DNA of 64,000 bases from Mesorhizobium sp. B4-1-3 (GCF_006439355.1 NZ_VFTG01000010.1:62001-126000), one strand, 5' to 3'. Positions 45,150 to 53,486 are shown, numbered from the stretch's first letter. The notes: a model not told the origin generated them from the sequence alone. Made by a program: numbers and translations.

Positions 45150-46072
45150 GCACAACAAACTCATCAACGATGGCGTTACGTGAATGGCTGGTTTCGGAAC
45201 GGCCTCTTTCGCGATGGCAAGCCAGCCTCGGCCGGTTTTACGTGAAGTGGCGAGATTTCGCCGCCAACAAGCTGGCAATGGTGGGGCTTTTCATCATCAT
45301 ATCCCTTTTGTTTATCGCCTGCTTTGCCGACCTGCTCGCGACCCACTCGCCCGTCGTCGGTGATCTCAAGAGCGCCAGACTGTTGCCGCCCTCCCCGGAA
45401 TATTGGTTCGGCACGGACGACCTGGGTCGCGACATCTATTCGCGGGTCATCTACGGCTCGCGGATCACCCTATTTGTCGTCGTCCTCGTCGCCTTGACGG
45501 CGGCGCCTATAGGCTTGGTCATCGGCACGCTGGCAGGTTATTCGGCAGGGTGGATCGATGCGGTTCTGATGCGCATCACCGATATCTTTCTTGCCTTCCC
45601 AAAACTGGTCTTGGCTCTCGCGTTCGTCGCCGCGCTTGGCCCCGGCATCGAGAATGCCGTGCTGGCCATCGCGATTACTTCCTGGCCGCCATATGCGCGT
45701 CTTGCCAGGGCGGAAACGCTGGCGGTGCGCAATTTCGACTACATCAAGGCCGTCGAGCTGATAGGCGCCTCGCCGTTCCGTATTGTGCTTCGGCATATCA
45801 TGCCCATGTGCCTCTCTTCCCTGATCGTCAGGGTGACGCTCGATATGGCGGGCATCATCCTCACGGCCGCAGGTTTGGGTTTCGTGGGATTGGGCGCGCA
45901 GCCACCGCTGCCCGAATGGGGGGCGATGATCGCGTCGGGCCGACGGTTCATCCTCGACCAGTGGTGGGTTGCCGCAGCGCCGGGTCTCGCCATCCTCATC
46001 GTCAGCCTTGGCTTCAACTTGCTCGGCGACGGTCTGCGCGATGCGCTCGACCCCAGGAGCTCCGACCAATGA
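45146..46072 (+). CDS. ABC permease, DppC type
   Basis: A 308-residue permease with the DppC N-terminal domain (NKLAMVGLFIIISLLFIACF), the text YWFGTDDLGRDIYSRVIYGS found before the permease domain, and the EAA loop AVELIGASPFRIVLRHIMP. Starts and ends in four-base overlaps with its neighbours, indicating tight translational coupling. Confidence 0.88.
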   Translation: MSTTNSSTMALREWLVSERPLSRWQASLGRFYVKWRDFAANKLAMVGLFIIISLLFIACFADLLATHSPVVGDLKSARLLPPSPEYWFGTDDLGRDIYSRVIYGSRITLFVVVLVALTAAPIGLVIGTLAGYSAGWIDAVLMRITDIFLAFPKLVLALAFVAALGPGIENAVLAIAITSWPPYARLARAETLAVRNFDYIKAVELIGASPFRIVLRHIMPMCLSSLIVRVTLDMAGIILTAAGLGFVGLGAQPPLPEWGAMIASGRRFILDQWWVAAAPGLAILIVSLGFNLLGDGLRDALDPRSSDQ

Positions 46073-46959
46073 ACATGACGGCCGCCAATATGGAACCGAC
46101 GGCAATTACGGACCCGCCGGCAAGGGGTTGCAGCCTGCTAAATGTCCAGAACCTCAGTGTGGCCTATCCAACCCAGAGGGGTGCAGTTCACGCTGTCCGC
46201 GGGGTCTCGTTCTCCTTGGGGCGCGAGCGCCTCGGCATCGTCGGCGAGTCTGGCTCGGGCAAGTCGCAGACCGGCCGCGCGATCATGGGACTGTCGGATT
46301 CCCGGGCTCAGATAGCTGCCGACAGGCTTGAGTTCCGTGGCCTCAACCTGTTGTCGCTGCCACCACGAGAACGGCGGGCACTGCGAGGAAGGCGCATCGC
46401 CATGATCCTCCAGGACCCCAAGCACGCGCTCGATCCAGTCATGAGCATCGGCCGCCAGGTCGTCGAGACCTTGCGCACACATGAGACGGTCTCGAAAGTC
46501 GAAGCGCGAGAACGGGTCCTAGATATGTTGGCCGCCGTTCAGATCCGCGACCCTAAACGCGTGTTCGACCTGTACCCGCACGAAGTGTCAGGTGGCATGG
46601 GCCAGCGCGTGATGATCGCCATGATGCTGGTTGCCAATCCGGAGTTGCTGATCGCCGACGAGCCGACCTCAGCGCTGGATGTCACCATCCAGCTTGAAGT
46701 TCTGGCAATCCTTGACCGGCTGGTGGCAGAGCGAGGGATGGGCCTGATCTTCATCTCGCATGATCTCAGGCTCGTCTCGTCCTTCTGCGACCGAGTGGCG
46801 GTCATGTATGCGGGTAAGGTGGTGGAGCAATTGCCAGCCTCGGAACTCGCTCGAGCGCAGCACCCCTATACGCGCGGCCTGCTCGACTGCATGCCGAAAA
46901 TCGGTGCCAGGCGCCACCCCCTGCCGGTTTTGGCGCGCGAAGCGGAGTGGGCAGCATGA
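46069..46959 (+). CDS. ABC ATP-binding protein, DppD type
   Basis: A 296-residue ATPase: Walker A GESGSGKSQ, ABC signature VSGGMGQRVMIAMM, Walker [16 protein letters not shown]-loop ISHD and the OppD/DppD C-terminus HPYTRGLLDCMP. The final position of Walker A is Q instead of the usual S/T (GKSQT), as in many DppD proteins. Start overlaps the permease stop. Confidence 0.87.
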   Translation: MNMTAANMEPTAITDPPARGCSLLNVQNLSVAYPTQRGAVHAVRGVSFSLGRERLGIVGESGSGKSQTGRAIMGLSDSRAQIAADRLEFRGLNLLSLPPRERRALRGRRIAMILQDPKHALDPVMSIGRQVVETLRTHETVSKVEARERVLDMLAAVQIRDPKRVFDLYPHEVSGGMGQRVMIAMMLVANPELLIADEPTSALDVTIQLEVLAILDRLVAERGMGLIFISHDLRLVSSFCDRVAVMYAGKVVEQLPASELARAQHPYTRGLLDCMPKIGARRHPLPVLAREAEWAA

Positions 46960-47228
46960 TCACTACACAGAAGACAAGAACGCCCACAGACCTCTCGCTC
47001 GACATAGTGGGGCGTATGGCTCGCCGCAATGTCCCCTTCGCGTTGCAGCGCAGGGGTTTGCCGATGGCGTCGCGTATCGCCGGTGAAGGCTCTCCGCGGG
47101 CAGGGGTTCGCCAACGGAATGACGAAGTTCGGGCGCGCGCTTTTATCTCCCGCCGAGCGTCAGGGGCGGGCGCTCTGCCCATTACGGGTGAAGACAGATT
47201 CAGCGGCTTGGCGGGGCCGCAGTCATGA
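46956..47228 (+). CDS. Orphan 90-aa protein inserted between the two ATPase genes
   Basis: The frame begins at an ATGA overlap with the DppD-type gene and ends at an ATGA overlap with the DppF-type gene. The product (MITTQKTRTPTDLSLDIVGR start, basic and Arg-rich body, GLAGPQS end) matches nothing I know. In related operons the two ATPase genes normally abut. It may be a real coupled gene, a spacer from an insertion, or part of a former C-terminal extension. Confidence 0.45.
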   Translation: MITTQKTRTPTDLSLDIVGRMARRNVPFALQRRGLPMASRIAGEGSPRAGVRQRNDEVRARAFISRRASGAGALPITGEDRFSGLAGPQS

Positions 47229-48073
47229 CCTCGGCCCTCACCATCACCAGGCTCGAAGTTGCGTTCAACTCCTTCCGCGCGCTCAAACGGGTTAGCCTCG
47301 AAGTACAGCCAGGGGAATCTTTCGGGCTGGTCGGAGAGTCTGGGTCAGGCAAGTCGACCCTGCTGCGCGCCATCGTGGGCCTTGCACCGATCGCTTCCGG
47401 CAGGATCGCTCTCAACGGCAGGTGGCTCGGCCGCCGCGACAGGCACTTTCATCGCAGGGTCCAGATGGTGTTCCAGGATCCTTACGGATCGCTGCATCCG
47501 CGCCAGACGGTGGATCGGCTATTACGTGAACCCCTCCTCATCCATGGCTTGACCGACAGGGAAGCCCGGATCCGCCGCGCGCTTGATGAGGTAGGCCTGG
47601 GCTCTGGGTTCCGGTTCCGCTATTCGCATCAGCTTTCCGGAGGCCAGCGCCAGCGTGTGGCAATAGCGCGCGCACTCATCCTGGAACCTTCGATCCTCCT
47701 TTTAGACGAACCTACCTCTGCGCTCGATGCCTCCGTTCAGGCCGAGGTGCTGAACCTGCTCGAGCAAGTGCGCCTTGATCGCGGTCTGACCTTTCTGATG
47801 GTCAGCCACGATCTCGCTGTCATCGCTCACATGTGTGGGCGCCTCATGGTGATGCAGAACGGCGAAGCGGTTGAACAACTCACAGCCCAAGACCTCGTGT
47901 CCGGCCGTGTCACCCAGGACTACACGCGGCGCCTGCTCGCAGCGAGCGGGGGCTTCGTGCGCATTCGAAATCCAGAACATTCAAGAGACCAGGCAGAACC
48001 GATCGTCAAACCGCGAGGCGAAAACGATGAGACGAGATTTGGCCGTGGGGGGCTTGAGCGCTCTCCTGTTTGA
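47225..48073 (+). CDS. ABC ATP-binding protein, DppF type
   Basis: A 282-residue ATPase: Walker A GESGSGKST, Q-loop MVFQDPYGSLHPRQTV, signature LSGGQRQRVAIARAL, Walker [15 protein letters not shown]. The C-terminus extends 47 bases into the porin gene in another frame; the last 30 residues look non-conserved. Completes the five-gene transporter. Confidence 0.87.
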   Translation: MTSALTITRLEVAFNSFRALKRVSLEVQPGESFGLVGESGSGKSTLLRAIVGLAPIASGRIALNGRWLGRRDRHFHRRVQMVFQDPYGSLHPRQTVDRLLREPLLIHGLTDREARIRRALDEVGLGSGFRFRYSHQLSGGQRQRVAIARALILEPSILLLDEPTSALDASVQAEVLNLLEQVRLDRGLTFLMVSHDLAVIAHMCGRLMVMQNGEAVEQLTAQDLVSGRVTQDYTRRLLAASGGFVRIRNPEHSRDQAEPIVKPRGENDETRFGRGGLERSPV

Positions 48074-49097
48074 AGTTCCATCCGCTTCCATGGCGGCGCA
48101 GGTTGCGATCGCTGATCCATACACGGATCGATATCTTCGCGTCTGCGAGGTGATGGGTTCGGGCTACTTCTACATTCCTCAAAGTGACATCTGCCTGAGG
48201 GTGACCGGCTCCGTGGAATACGATGTCGCTGCAGGCCCGGACGTCTATACCGGCAAGCCGTCGAAGACATGGAAGCAGACTGCAAAGGCCGCGCTTCAGC
48301 TGGACACCAAAGCCGAGACGGAGCTCGGTATCTTGAGCACCTATTTCGGCATCGAGGGCAGTTTCGCAGACGGTGCCGATGATGGGATCGCCTTTTCCGG
48401 AGCAACGATTGAACTGAGCGGCTGGGAGGTTGGGGCCACGGATTCGCAGTTTGATACTTGGCTCGGATCCGCCGGCAATGTTCTCGACGATGATGTGGTT
48501 CCTTATGCCGGCGGCATGACCAATCAGGTCAACTATACAGCTTTTCTTGGGAGCGGGCTTTCCGTCCTGATCGGGGCCGAGCAGGGCACGAAGGACGAAA
48601 GCGGTGACCAGGGCGAGGAGAGCGAGAAGTTGCAAGCCGACGATCATCTGATCGACAGCTACGTTCCGCATTTGGTCGGGGGTGTGAAGCTCGGAAAGGA
48701 CTGGGGTGCGATCGCGACCGTCCTTGGCTACGACTCTGTTGCCAAAGAATTCGCGGCGAAGGTGCGCCTTGACGTCCAACTGAACGACAGCGTCTCGGCT
48801 TTCCTCATGGGCGGCTATCAATCGGACCACGAGAAGCCGAACTATTTCGGCGCATGGGATGGCACCTACGCGGCGTGGAGTGGCATCTCGGCAAGCCTTT
48901 CACCGAAGGCCACCTTCAACAGCCAGATCGCTTTGGCGGATTCGGGAACATATGCGCTGGCCATCAACGTGGACTACGAAGCAGTTCCCGGGTTCATCAT
49001 CACGCCGGAACTCGACTACGTGTCTTTCGGTGCGGTCTCGCAGTCGGACTTTGATGATGCGCTCGGCGGCGTCGTCAGCATCAAGCGCGAGTTTTGA
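48027..49097 (+). CDS. Outer-membrane porin (Porin_2 family)
   Basis: About 356 residues with a poor but present signal peptide. The Porin_2 start pattern VCEVMGSGYFYIPQSDICLRV is split here as VCEVMGSGYFYIPQ and ICLRVTGSVEYD; the end VVSIKREF has the terminal phenylalanine of barrel porins. Start at ATG 48027 lies within the preceding ATPase gene. As part of the peptide-transporter operon it may give a dedicated entry route through the outer membrane. Confidence 0.8.
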   Translation: MRRDLAVGGLSALLFEVPSASMAAQVAIADPYTDRYLRVCEVMGSGYFYIPQSDICLRVTGSVEYDVAAGPDVYTGKPSKTWKQTAKAALQLDTKAETELGILSTYFGIEGSFADGADDGIAFSGATIELSGWEVGATDSQFDTWLGSAGNVLDDDVVPYAGGMTNQVNYTAFLGSGLSVLIGAEQGTKDESGDQGEESEKLQADDHLIDSYVPHLVGGVKLGKDWGAIATVLGYDSVAKEFAAKVRLDVQLNDSVSAFLMGGYQSDHEKPNYFGAWDGTYAAWSGISASLSPKATFNSQIALADSGTYALAINVDYEAVPGFIITPELDYVSFGAVSQSDFDDALGGVVSIKREF

Positions 49098-49163
49098 CAT
49101 CGTCCAGGCTCCAAGCCCGGAAACCAATCAGCAGACCCGCTTTCGGATAAAGGAAGGAAGATC

Positions 49164-50330
49164 ATGACTTCGACGCGACGTTCACTTCTCAAAGCCGGAG
49201 TGGCAGGGCTGCTCACATTGCCGCGATCCTATGCTTCGGCCAGCCAGCAAGGCCAGTCCTTCGAAAGCTGGCGGCGCGACTTCGAGGCGAGTGTTCCAGC
49301 ACGTTTGAACGCCGCGAAGGTTCCCGGCGCCGCCGTTGCGATAGCATCCAAGAAGGGTGGCACGCGATATGCCACAGCATTTGGCTTTGCCGATATCGAG
49401 CAGATGCGAAAGCTCACGCCTGAGACGCCCATGCATCTGGCCTCCGTCAGCAAGCTGTTCACCGCCTCCGCGCTGGTGCAGCTCTTCGAGCGGCGACGTC
49501 TGGACCTCCACAGCGATGTGAACACTTTCATCGATTTTCCGGTCAGAAATCCGCGCCATCCTCGCATTCCGATCACCCCTCACCAACTCATCACCCACAC
49601 GTCCAGTATTTCCGATGAAGGATACGGCGACGTCTCTTTCCCAGGTGATCCCAAACAGAGTCTGTCGAGCTTCCTCAAGGACTATCTTGTCAAGGGCGGT
49701 GCCACCTATTCACAGCACTCGTTTCTGAATGCAGAGCCTGGGGCAAAGTGGGACTACTGCAACGTTGCCGTTGCTTTGGCGGGTTATGTCGTCGAGCACG
49801 TCAGCAAACAGAGCTTTTCCTCCTATGTGGAAACCAACATTCTCCAACCGCTCGGCATCCACAACGCCCATTGGTATCTGAAGGACTTCGCGCCGAATGT
49901 GCTGGCTAAGCCATACGAGCTCGAGAACGGAAGATTGGTCGCGCTGCCGCAGCAGGGATATCCCGACGTTCCCGCCGGCATGCTTCGCTGCTCGGTCAGC
50001 GATCTTGCATCGTCGCTGCGGGCGATGATCGGCGCTGACGCCGGCGAGCGGGCCATTCTGTCCGAGCGAGCGGTAGCCGAAATGCTGCGGCGACAGGTCG
50101 ACCCGAAAATCTATGCTTATCAAGGGCTCGGCTGGACGGAAGAAGAAACCACGACCCAAAAGTTCGTCGGCCATTCGGGCAGCGACAACGGAGCATTGAA
50201 TATGGTTGCCCTAACCGGCGATCGGAATCATGCCGTGGCTGTGTTGCTGAACGTCGATGGCACCCCTGCGACGAGCAGTTTTCGGGCCTCGATGGTCGAC
50301 GACCTGTTGGTCGGAGCGAAGCTTGCATGA
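49164..50330 (+). CDS. Serine hydrolase (beta-lactamase/esterase/D-aminopeptidase-like)
   Basis: A 388-residue exported enzyme of the class C beta-lactamase fold. Visible: SVSK at about residues 94-97 (nucleophile and base), YCN at about 197-199 and HSGSDNG at about 337-343 in place of the KTG triad. The N-terminus RRSLLKAGVAGLLTL resembles a twin-arginine-like or Sec signal. In the operon with a peptide transporter and porin it may trim D-amino acid peptides, esters or beta-lactams before uptake. Substrate unknown. Confidence 0.82.
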   Translation: MTSTRRSLLKAGVAGLLTLPRSYASASQQGQSFESWRRDFEASVPARLNAAKVPGAAVAIASKKGGTRYATAFGFADIEQMRKLTPETPMHLASVSKLFTASALVQLFERRRLDLHSDVNTFIDFPVRNPRHPRIPITPHQLITHTSSISDEGYGDVSFPGDPKQSLSSFLKDYLVKGGATYSQHSFLNAEPGAKWDYCNVAVALAGYVVEHVSKQSFSSYVETNILQPLGIHNAHWYLKDFAPNVLAKPYELENGRLVALPQQGYPDVPAGMLRCSVSDLASSLRAMIGADAGERAILSERAVAEMLRRQVDPKIYAYQGLGWTEEETTTQKFVGHSGSDNGALNMVALTGDRNHAVAVLLNVDGTPATSSFRASMVDDLLVGAKLA

Positions 50331-50417
50331 GGTGAACCAATCTGGCCGAAGGCGGGAGCATGGGACGAGGAATTTCTGCTTTCGCCGCGGGTCTGAACGT
50401 AAGCGCATTCAGGCACG

Positions 50418-50433
50418 TGCAGTCATGACTGCA
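50418..50433. promoter_or_regulatory. Perfect 16-bp palindrome upstream of traR
   Basis: tgcagtcatgactgca is a perfect inverted repeat. The GTGCAG/CTGCA ends resemble halves of TraR-type tra-boxes but with a longer middle. It lies about 170 bases before the traR start, so a regulatory site is plausible. Confidence 0.45.
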
Positions 50434-50604
50434 GGAAATATCCGTCGAGCTTCAATGCCAGGAGTGAGGCCGGCCTGAGCTAGCCTCAACCCGACACTCA
50501 CAGGGCCAAAAAAATCCATCTGGTCCAGAGCGTATGAGGCATTTGGCTCGCTCGAGATGATGAAACGGGTGGGATCGGCAGTTCGGTGCAATCGGCGTCG
50601 GGGC

Positions 50605-51354
50605 ATGCAGGATCTGGCGGTGCATGACGTCTTCCAAAGATTGGTCGAACAACTGACAGCCAGTTCCGGCGAGCTCGATCTGCGCACCGCCCTGGCGGAG
50701 GCGGCCGCTTCGCTGGATTTGCCTTCCTTCGCATATCTTCTTGCCTCCCCCAAGCTGGCGTGCGCCACGAGCCTGATCTCCACCTACCCTTGTCCCTGGA
50801 CGACCCACTATCTACGGAGCGCTTACGAGAAGCTCGATCCGGTCATTGTGCTGGCGCGTAGCCGCCAGGATCCGTTCAGCTGGCATGCCGACGGCGGCGA
50901 TCTCGGATGGTCAGCAAGACAACAGGAGTTGATGGAAGAGGCCAGGCAATTCGGCATTCACTGCGGGTTCACCATTCCAATTCATGATCACCGCGGCCAC
51001 TTTGCGGCTCTGACCTTCGCTTCCGATGAAACTCGGCCATTGTTCCTCCGCACGATTGAACGGTACGAGCGCGTCCTGCAGCTGATTGCAATTTTCTTCC
51101 ATATCCACGCGCGCCAGTTCCTGACAGACACGGGCGTCGTGGATGGTGTCGCTTTATCGCGAAGAGAGGTTGAATGTCTAAAATGGGCCGCTCGCGGCAA
51201 GTCGGCTTGGGATATCGGCCATATCCTTGGCATCAGTCAGCGTACCGCGGCGTTCCATCTCGACAATGCCAAGAAGAAACTGGGCGTGCGGACCATCACT
51301 CAAGCAGCTGTCCGGTTGGCGATATCTAGGCCTTCCAAATTTAGCCGGGAGTAA
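50605..51354 (+). CDS. traR: LuxR-family AHL-responsive activator TraR
   Basis: About 249 residues from ATG 50605 (the frame is open from 50557). The autoinducer domain has the invariant residues in YPCPWTTHYL (W65, Y69), KLDPVIVLARS (D78, P79) and FSWHADGG (W93). The C-terminal LuxR helix-turn-helix is LSRREVECLKWAARGKSAWD and ILGISQRTAAFHLDNAKKKL. It sits directly upstream of traI. By analogy with ICEMlSymR7A TraR it would bind AHL and activate traI-fseA. QseM is its expected antiactivator. Confidence 0.88.
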   Translation: MQDLAVHDVFQRLVEQLTASSGELDLRTALAEAAASLDLPSFAYLLASPKLACATSLISTYPCPWTTHYLRSAYEKLDPVIVLARSRQDPFSWHADGGDLGWSARQQELMEEARQFGIHCGFTIPIHDHRGHFAALTFASDETRPLFLRTIERYERVLQLIAIFFHIHARQFLTDTGVVDGVALSRREVECLKWAARGKSAWDIGHILGISQRTAAFHLDNAKKKLGVRTITQAAVRLAISRPSKFSRE

Positions 51355-51357
51355 AGC

Positions 51358-51379
51358 AACCTGTGCACCTGCGCAGGTT
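51358..51379 (+). promoter_or_regulatory. Predicted tra-box (TraR-binding site) upstream of traI
   Basis: aacctgtgca-cc-tgcgcaggtt: two 10-base half-sites in inverted orientation with nine of ten matching positions. It starts four bases after the traR stop and lies 59 bases before the traI ATG, the expected place for a LuxR-type site overlapping the -35 region. Confidence 0.75.
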
Positions 51380-51438
51380 GAGCCGGTCACGGCGTTCGCC
51401 TCCAATCGCGCTTGTTTCAAGCGAGGAGGAGCGCTGTC

Positions 51439-52068
51439 ATGCTGCAGTTGATCACGCCGGATTGCTACGCCGATTTTGCTGACGAGCTTAAGGAGATGTA
51501 CCGGTTGCGGCACCGCGTCTTCAGCGACAGGCTGAACTGGGACGTTTCTGCCGACGGCGATTGTGAGGTTGATCATTTCGACGGGCTGAACCCTTGCTAC
51601 CTCCTGCTCCGGGGGCTGGATCGGCGCGTTGACGGCTGTGTCCGCCTGCTACCGACGACCGGGCCGACGATGCTGCGCGACTGCTTCGCCGTGCTCCTTG
51701 CGAACCGCCCCGCGCCCGCCGATTCACGGATTTGGGAAAGCAGTCGCTTCGCTCTTGATCTTCCGTCGTCGGCTCCGAAGCAGGCCGGTATAGCCGTCGG
51801 CACCTACGAACTCTTCGCAGGCATGATCGAGTTTGGTCTTTCGCGAGATCTGAGCCGGATCGTGACGGTGACGGATCTGCGCATCGAAAGGATTCTGCGC
51901 CGTGCCGGCTGGCCCCTCGAGCGCCTGTCTGACCCTCAGACGATCGGGAGCACGCGTGCCGTTGCCGGATATCTCCGCGTATCTATGGACGATCTTGCAG
52001 CGATCCGGCGCAACGGCGGCATCAACGGGCCGGTGCTGTGGGCACCTGTGCTCAACAAGGTTGCTTGA
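51439..52068 (+). CDS. traI: Acyl-homoserine-lactone synthase TraI (LuxI family)
   Basis: A 209-residue LuxI enzyme from ATG 51439 with a GAGGAGG site. All conserved positions are present: R24, F28 and W34 (MYRLRHRVFSDRLNWDV), D45 and D48 (EVDHFD), R69 (GCVRLLPTTGP) and E100/R103 (WESSRFAL). It makes an acyl-homoserine lactone from SAM and acyl-ACP. The fatty acyl chain cannot be predicted. The fseA frames follow after 37 bases, so the three are probably one TraR-driven transcript. Confidence 0.92.
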   Translation: MLQLITPDCYADFADELKEMYRLRHRVFSDRLNWDVSADGDCEVDHFDGLNPCYLLLRGLDRRVDGCVRLLPTTGPTMLRDCFAVLLANRPAPADSRIWESSRFALDLPSSAPKQAGIAVGTYELFAGMIEFGLSRDLSRIVTVTDLRIERILRRAGWPLERLSDPQTIGSTRAVAGYLRVSMDDLAAIRRNGGINGPVLWAPVLNKVA

Positions 52069-52105
52069 GCTCGGCTTGCATCCATCCAATCCAGGAACCG
52101 ACATT

Positions 52106-52363
52106 ATGACAGCGACAGGCTCTGATCCCGCTGTGCCGCACTGGCAGGATGAAGCCGCCTATGGCTATACGCAAGGTCTGACCAGCCACGGCTGGGCATG
52201 GGAGTTCCTTCGCCGCAATGCAGCCTTTCGGCGCGATCTGGCGGAGGCATTGCGCCACGCGCAGCAGTGTCAACCCTCTGGCAGCGCATGCACGCAATTT
52301 CGGCTCGTCGGTGTCGACCTTTCGCGGTGGGGCGTCCTGTTTTGCAAGCTCTGGCGAGAGTGA
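52106..52363 (+). CDS. fseA: FseA N-terminal part (Msi172-like)
   Basis: 85 residues starting MTATGSDPAVPHWQDEAAYGYTQG (written here as HWQDEAAYGYTQGL) with GWAWEFLRRNAAFRRDL, the N-terminal domain of the DUF6499/DUF2285 proteins. The frame ends at TGA 52361 soon after VDLSRWGVLFCKLWRE. At the codon TTT (52340-52342) followed by T, a +1 slip joins it to the next frame. ICEMlSymR7A msi172 has this layout and its +1 slippage of tRNA-Phe makes FseA, the activator of rdfS. On its own the short product probably has no activator role. Confidence 0.85.
   Translation: MTATGSDPAVPHWQDEAAYGYTQGLTSHGWAWEFLRRNAAFRRDLAEALRHAQQCQPSGSACTQFRLVGVDLSRWGVLFCKLWRE
52340..52343 (+). promoter_or_regulatory. Programmed +1 ribosomal frameshift site
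   Basis: Codons CTG-TTT-TGC: tRNA-Phe on UUU can move one base forward onto the overlapping UUU. Beyond it the +1 frame continues ASSGESDASVFW without a stop until 52919, while frame 0 stops seven codons later. Confidence 0.75.
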
Positions 52364-52919
52364 CGCGAGCGTCTTCTGGTGTCCTCGCCAATGCTCGAGC
52401 GTACTGGTGGTAGTCGCGGAATCCGCGATTTTTCCGAATGGTGACGACGCAGTTTTCGATCCTGCACAGGTCTGTTGCCGAATGTCCATCCTGCTTTCCG
52501 GCGACGCACATCAGCACGTTCTGTTCGAGGATGAAGCCAAGGCTTTGCAACTGGCTGTTTCGGGTGCAAGCCTTCTCGAACCGGCGCGACTGACCTCCAC
52601 GATCTTATGGGCGCCGGCGGACGTGAAGCGGAGCCTGACCGGGATCGCATGCCTGAACGGGCTCCGGTCGAGCGGCAGACTGGCCGATAGATTTTTTCCG
52701 CCCGAGCCGCGCGGGCCGCGGCTCCGCTCTGTCCTTCGCGCGTTCGATGGCTTCGTGGCGGGCGCATCGCATCGCGAGATCGGCGTCGTCCTTTTTGGGC
52801 AAGCCCGCGTCGACCACGATTGGGCGGATCCCCGAGACCACCTGCGCGACACCGTGCGCCGCGCGATAGGGCGGGGCCGCCTTCTTGTAAACGGCGGCTA
52901 CAGGCAATTTATGCGCTAG
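52344..52919 (+). CDS. fseA: FseA C-terminal part (Msi171-like, DUF2285)
   Basis: 191 codons in the +1 frame. SGESDASVFWCPRQCSSVLV continues the N-terminal domain exactly where fused homologues continue (pattern R/F-x-x-D-P...VFW-x-P-x-x-x-x-VL). The DUF2285 part reads LRALRAFDGF-like SVLRAFDGFVAGASHREIG, then DHLRDTVRRAIGRGRLLV. There is no good independent start. The fused FseA would be about 271 residues and activate rdfS; the QseM antiactivator shares this domain. Confidence 0.82.
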   Translation, partial: ASSGESDASVFWCPRQCSSVLVVVAESAIFPNGDDAVFDPAQVCCRMSILLSGDAHQHVLFEDEAKALQLAVSGASLLEPARLTSTILWAPADVKRSLTGIACLNGLRSSGRLADRFFPPEPRGPRLRSVLRAFDGFVAGASHREIGVVLFGQARVDHDWADPRDHLRDTVRRAIGRGRLLVNGGYRQFMR

Positions 52920-53140
52920 CATGCTGACTTTCCGCATAGTGCTTCCTCACGAAGAAGTTCATCAGCATCAGCCATGGCTCCGCCCGACCAGGAGCTTTCC
53001 GAACCAGCGAACCTAATGTCGCATCGTGCGGCGAGGGTCGCGGTGCACTGTCGGATCCTGACCTGATCGCGCCAGCGGGCGGTCACACGCGGGAGCTCAC
53101 CCATGACCGCTGGATACAGAACAAATTCATGTGTATCGGC

Positions 53141-53401
53141 TTATGCCGCACGCCCTGCGAACAGCGCCTTGTACCCACTGGTTATCAGCCAGTTCGTCCT
53201 TTCCAGGTGACTACGGATCGCCTTGCGAGCGCGACTTGGCTCCTGCCTTGGATCGATACCCAATATGGTGTGCGCCATCTCCTCCTCGCTGGCATTGTAG
53301 GAGCACGCGTCGAGGAGCCTCAGATAGATCGCGAAATGCTCATTGTCGTAGGTGGTTAGGCTGTCGGCCCAGGGAACTTCGTCGGCTACATTTTCAATCA
53401 T
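53141..53401 (-). CDS. qseM: QseM-like antiactivator (DUF2285)
   Basis: An 86-residue DUF2285 protein: VADEVPWADSLTTYDNEH, YLRLLDACSYNASEEEMAH and KAIRSHLERTNWLITSGYKAL. In ICEMlSymR7A, QseM of the same size and fold binds TraR and FseA and blocks transfer in most cells. Placement beside a divergent Xre-type gene agrees with qseM-qseC. Small size and DUF2285 alone make this assignment good but inferential. Confidence 0.82.
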   Translation of the reverse strand: MIENVADEVPWADSLTTYDNEHFAIYLRLLDACSYNASEEEMAHTILGIDPRQEPSRARKAIRSHLERTNWLITSGYKALFAGRAA

Positions 53402-53433
53402 TCTTGCTTCGCTAGCTACTCACAGGTGTCGAT

Positions 53434-53468
53434 TTGTAGAGAATACTCCGTGGTGAAATTCTCGACAA
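53434..53468. promoter_or_regulatory. Inverted-repeat operator between qseM and qseC
   Basis: ttgtagagaat (53434-53444) and attctcgacaa (53458-53468) are inverted 11-base half-sites (10 of 11 match) separated by 13 bases. They lie in the 85-base divergent promoter region and are probable QseC binding sites. Confidence 0.7.
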
Positions 53469-53486
53469 GAGAGTGGCCTCCCATGT

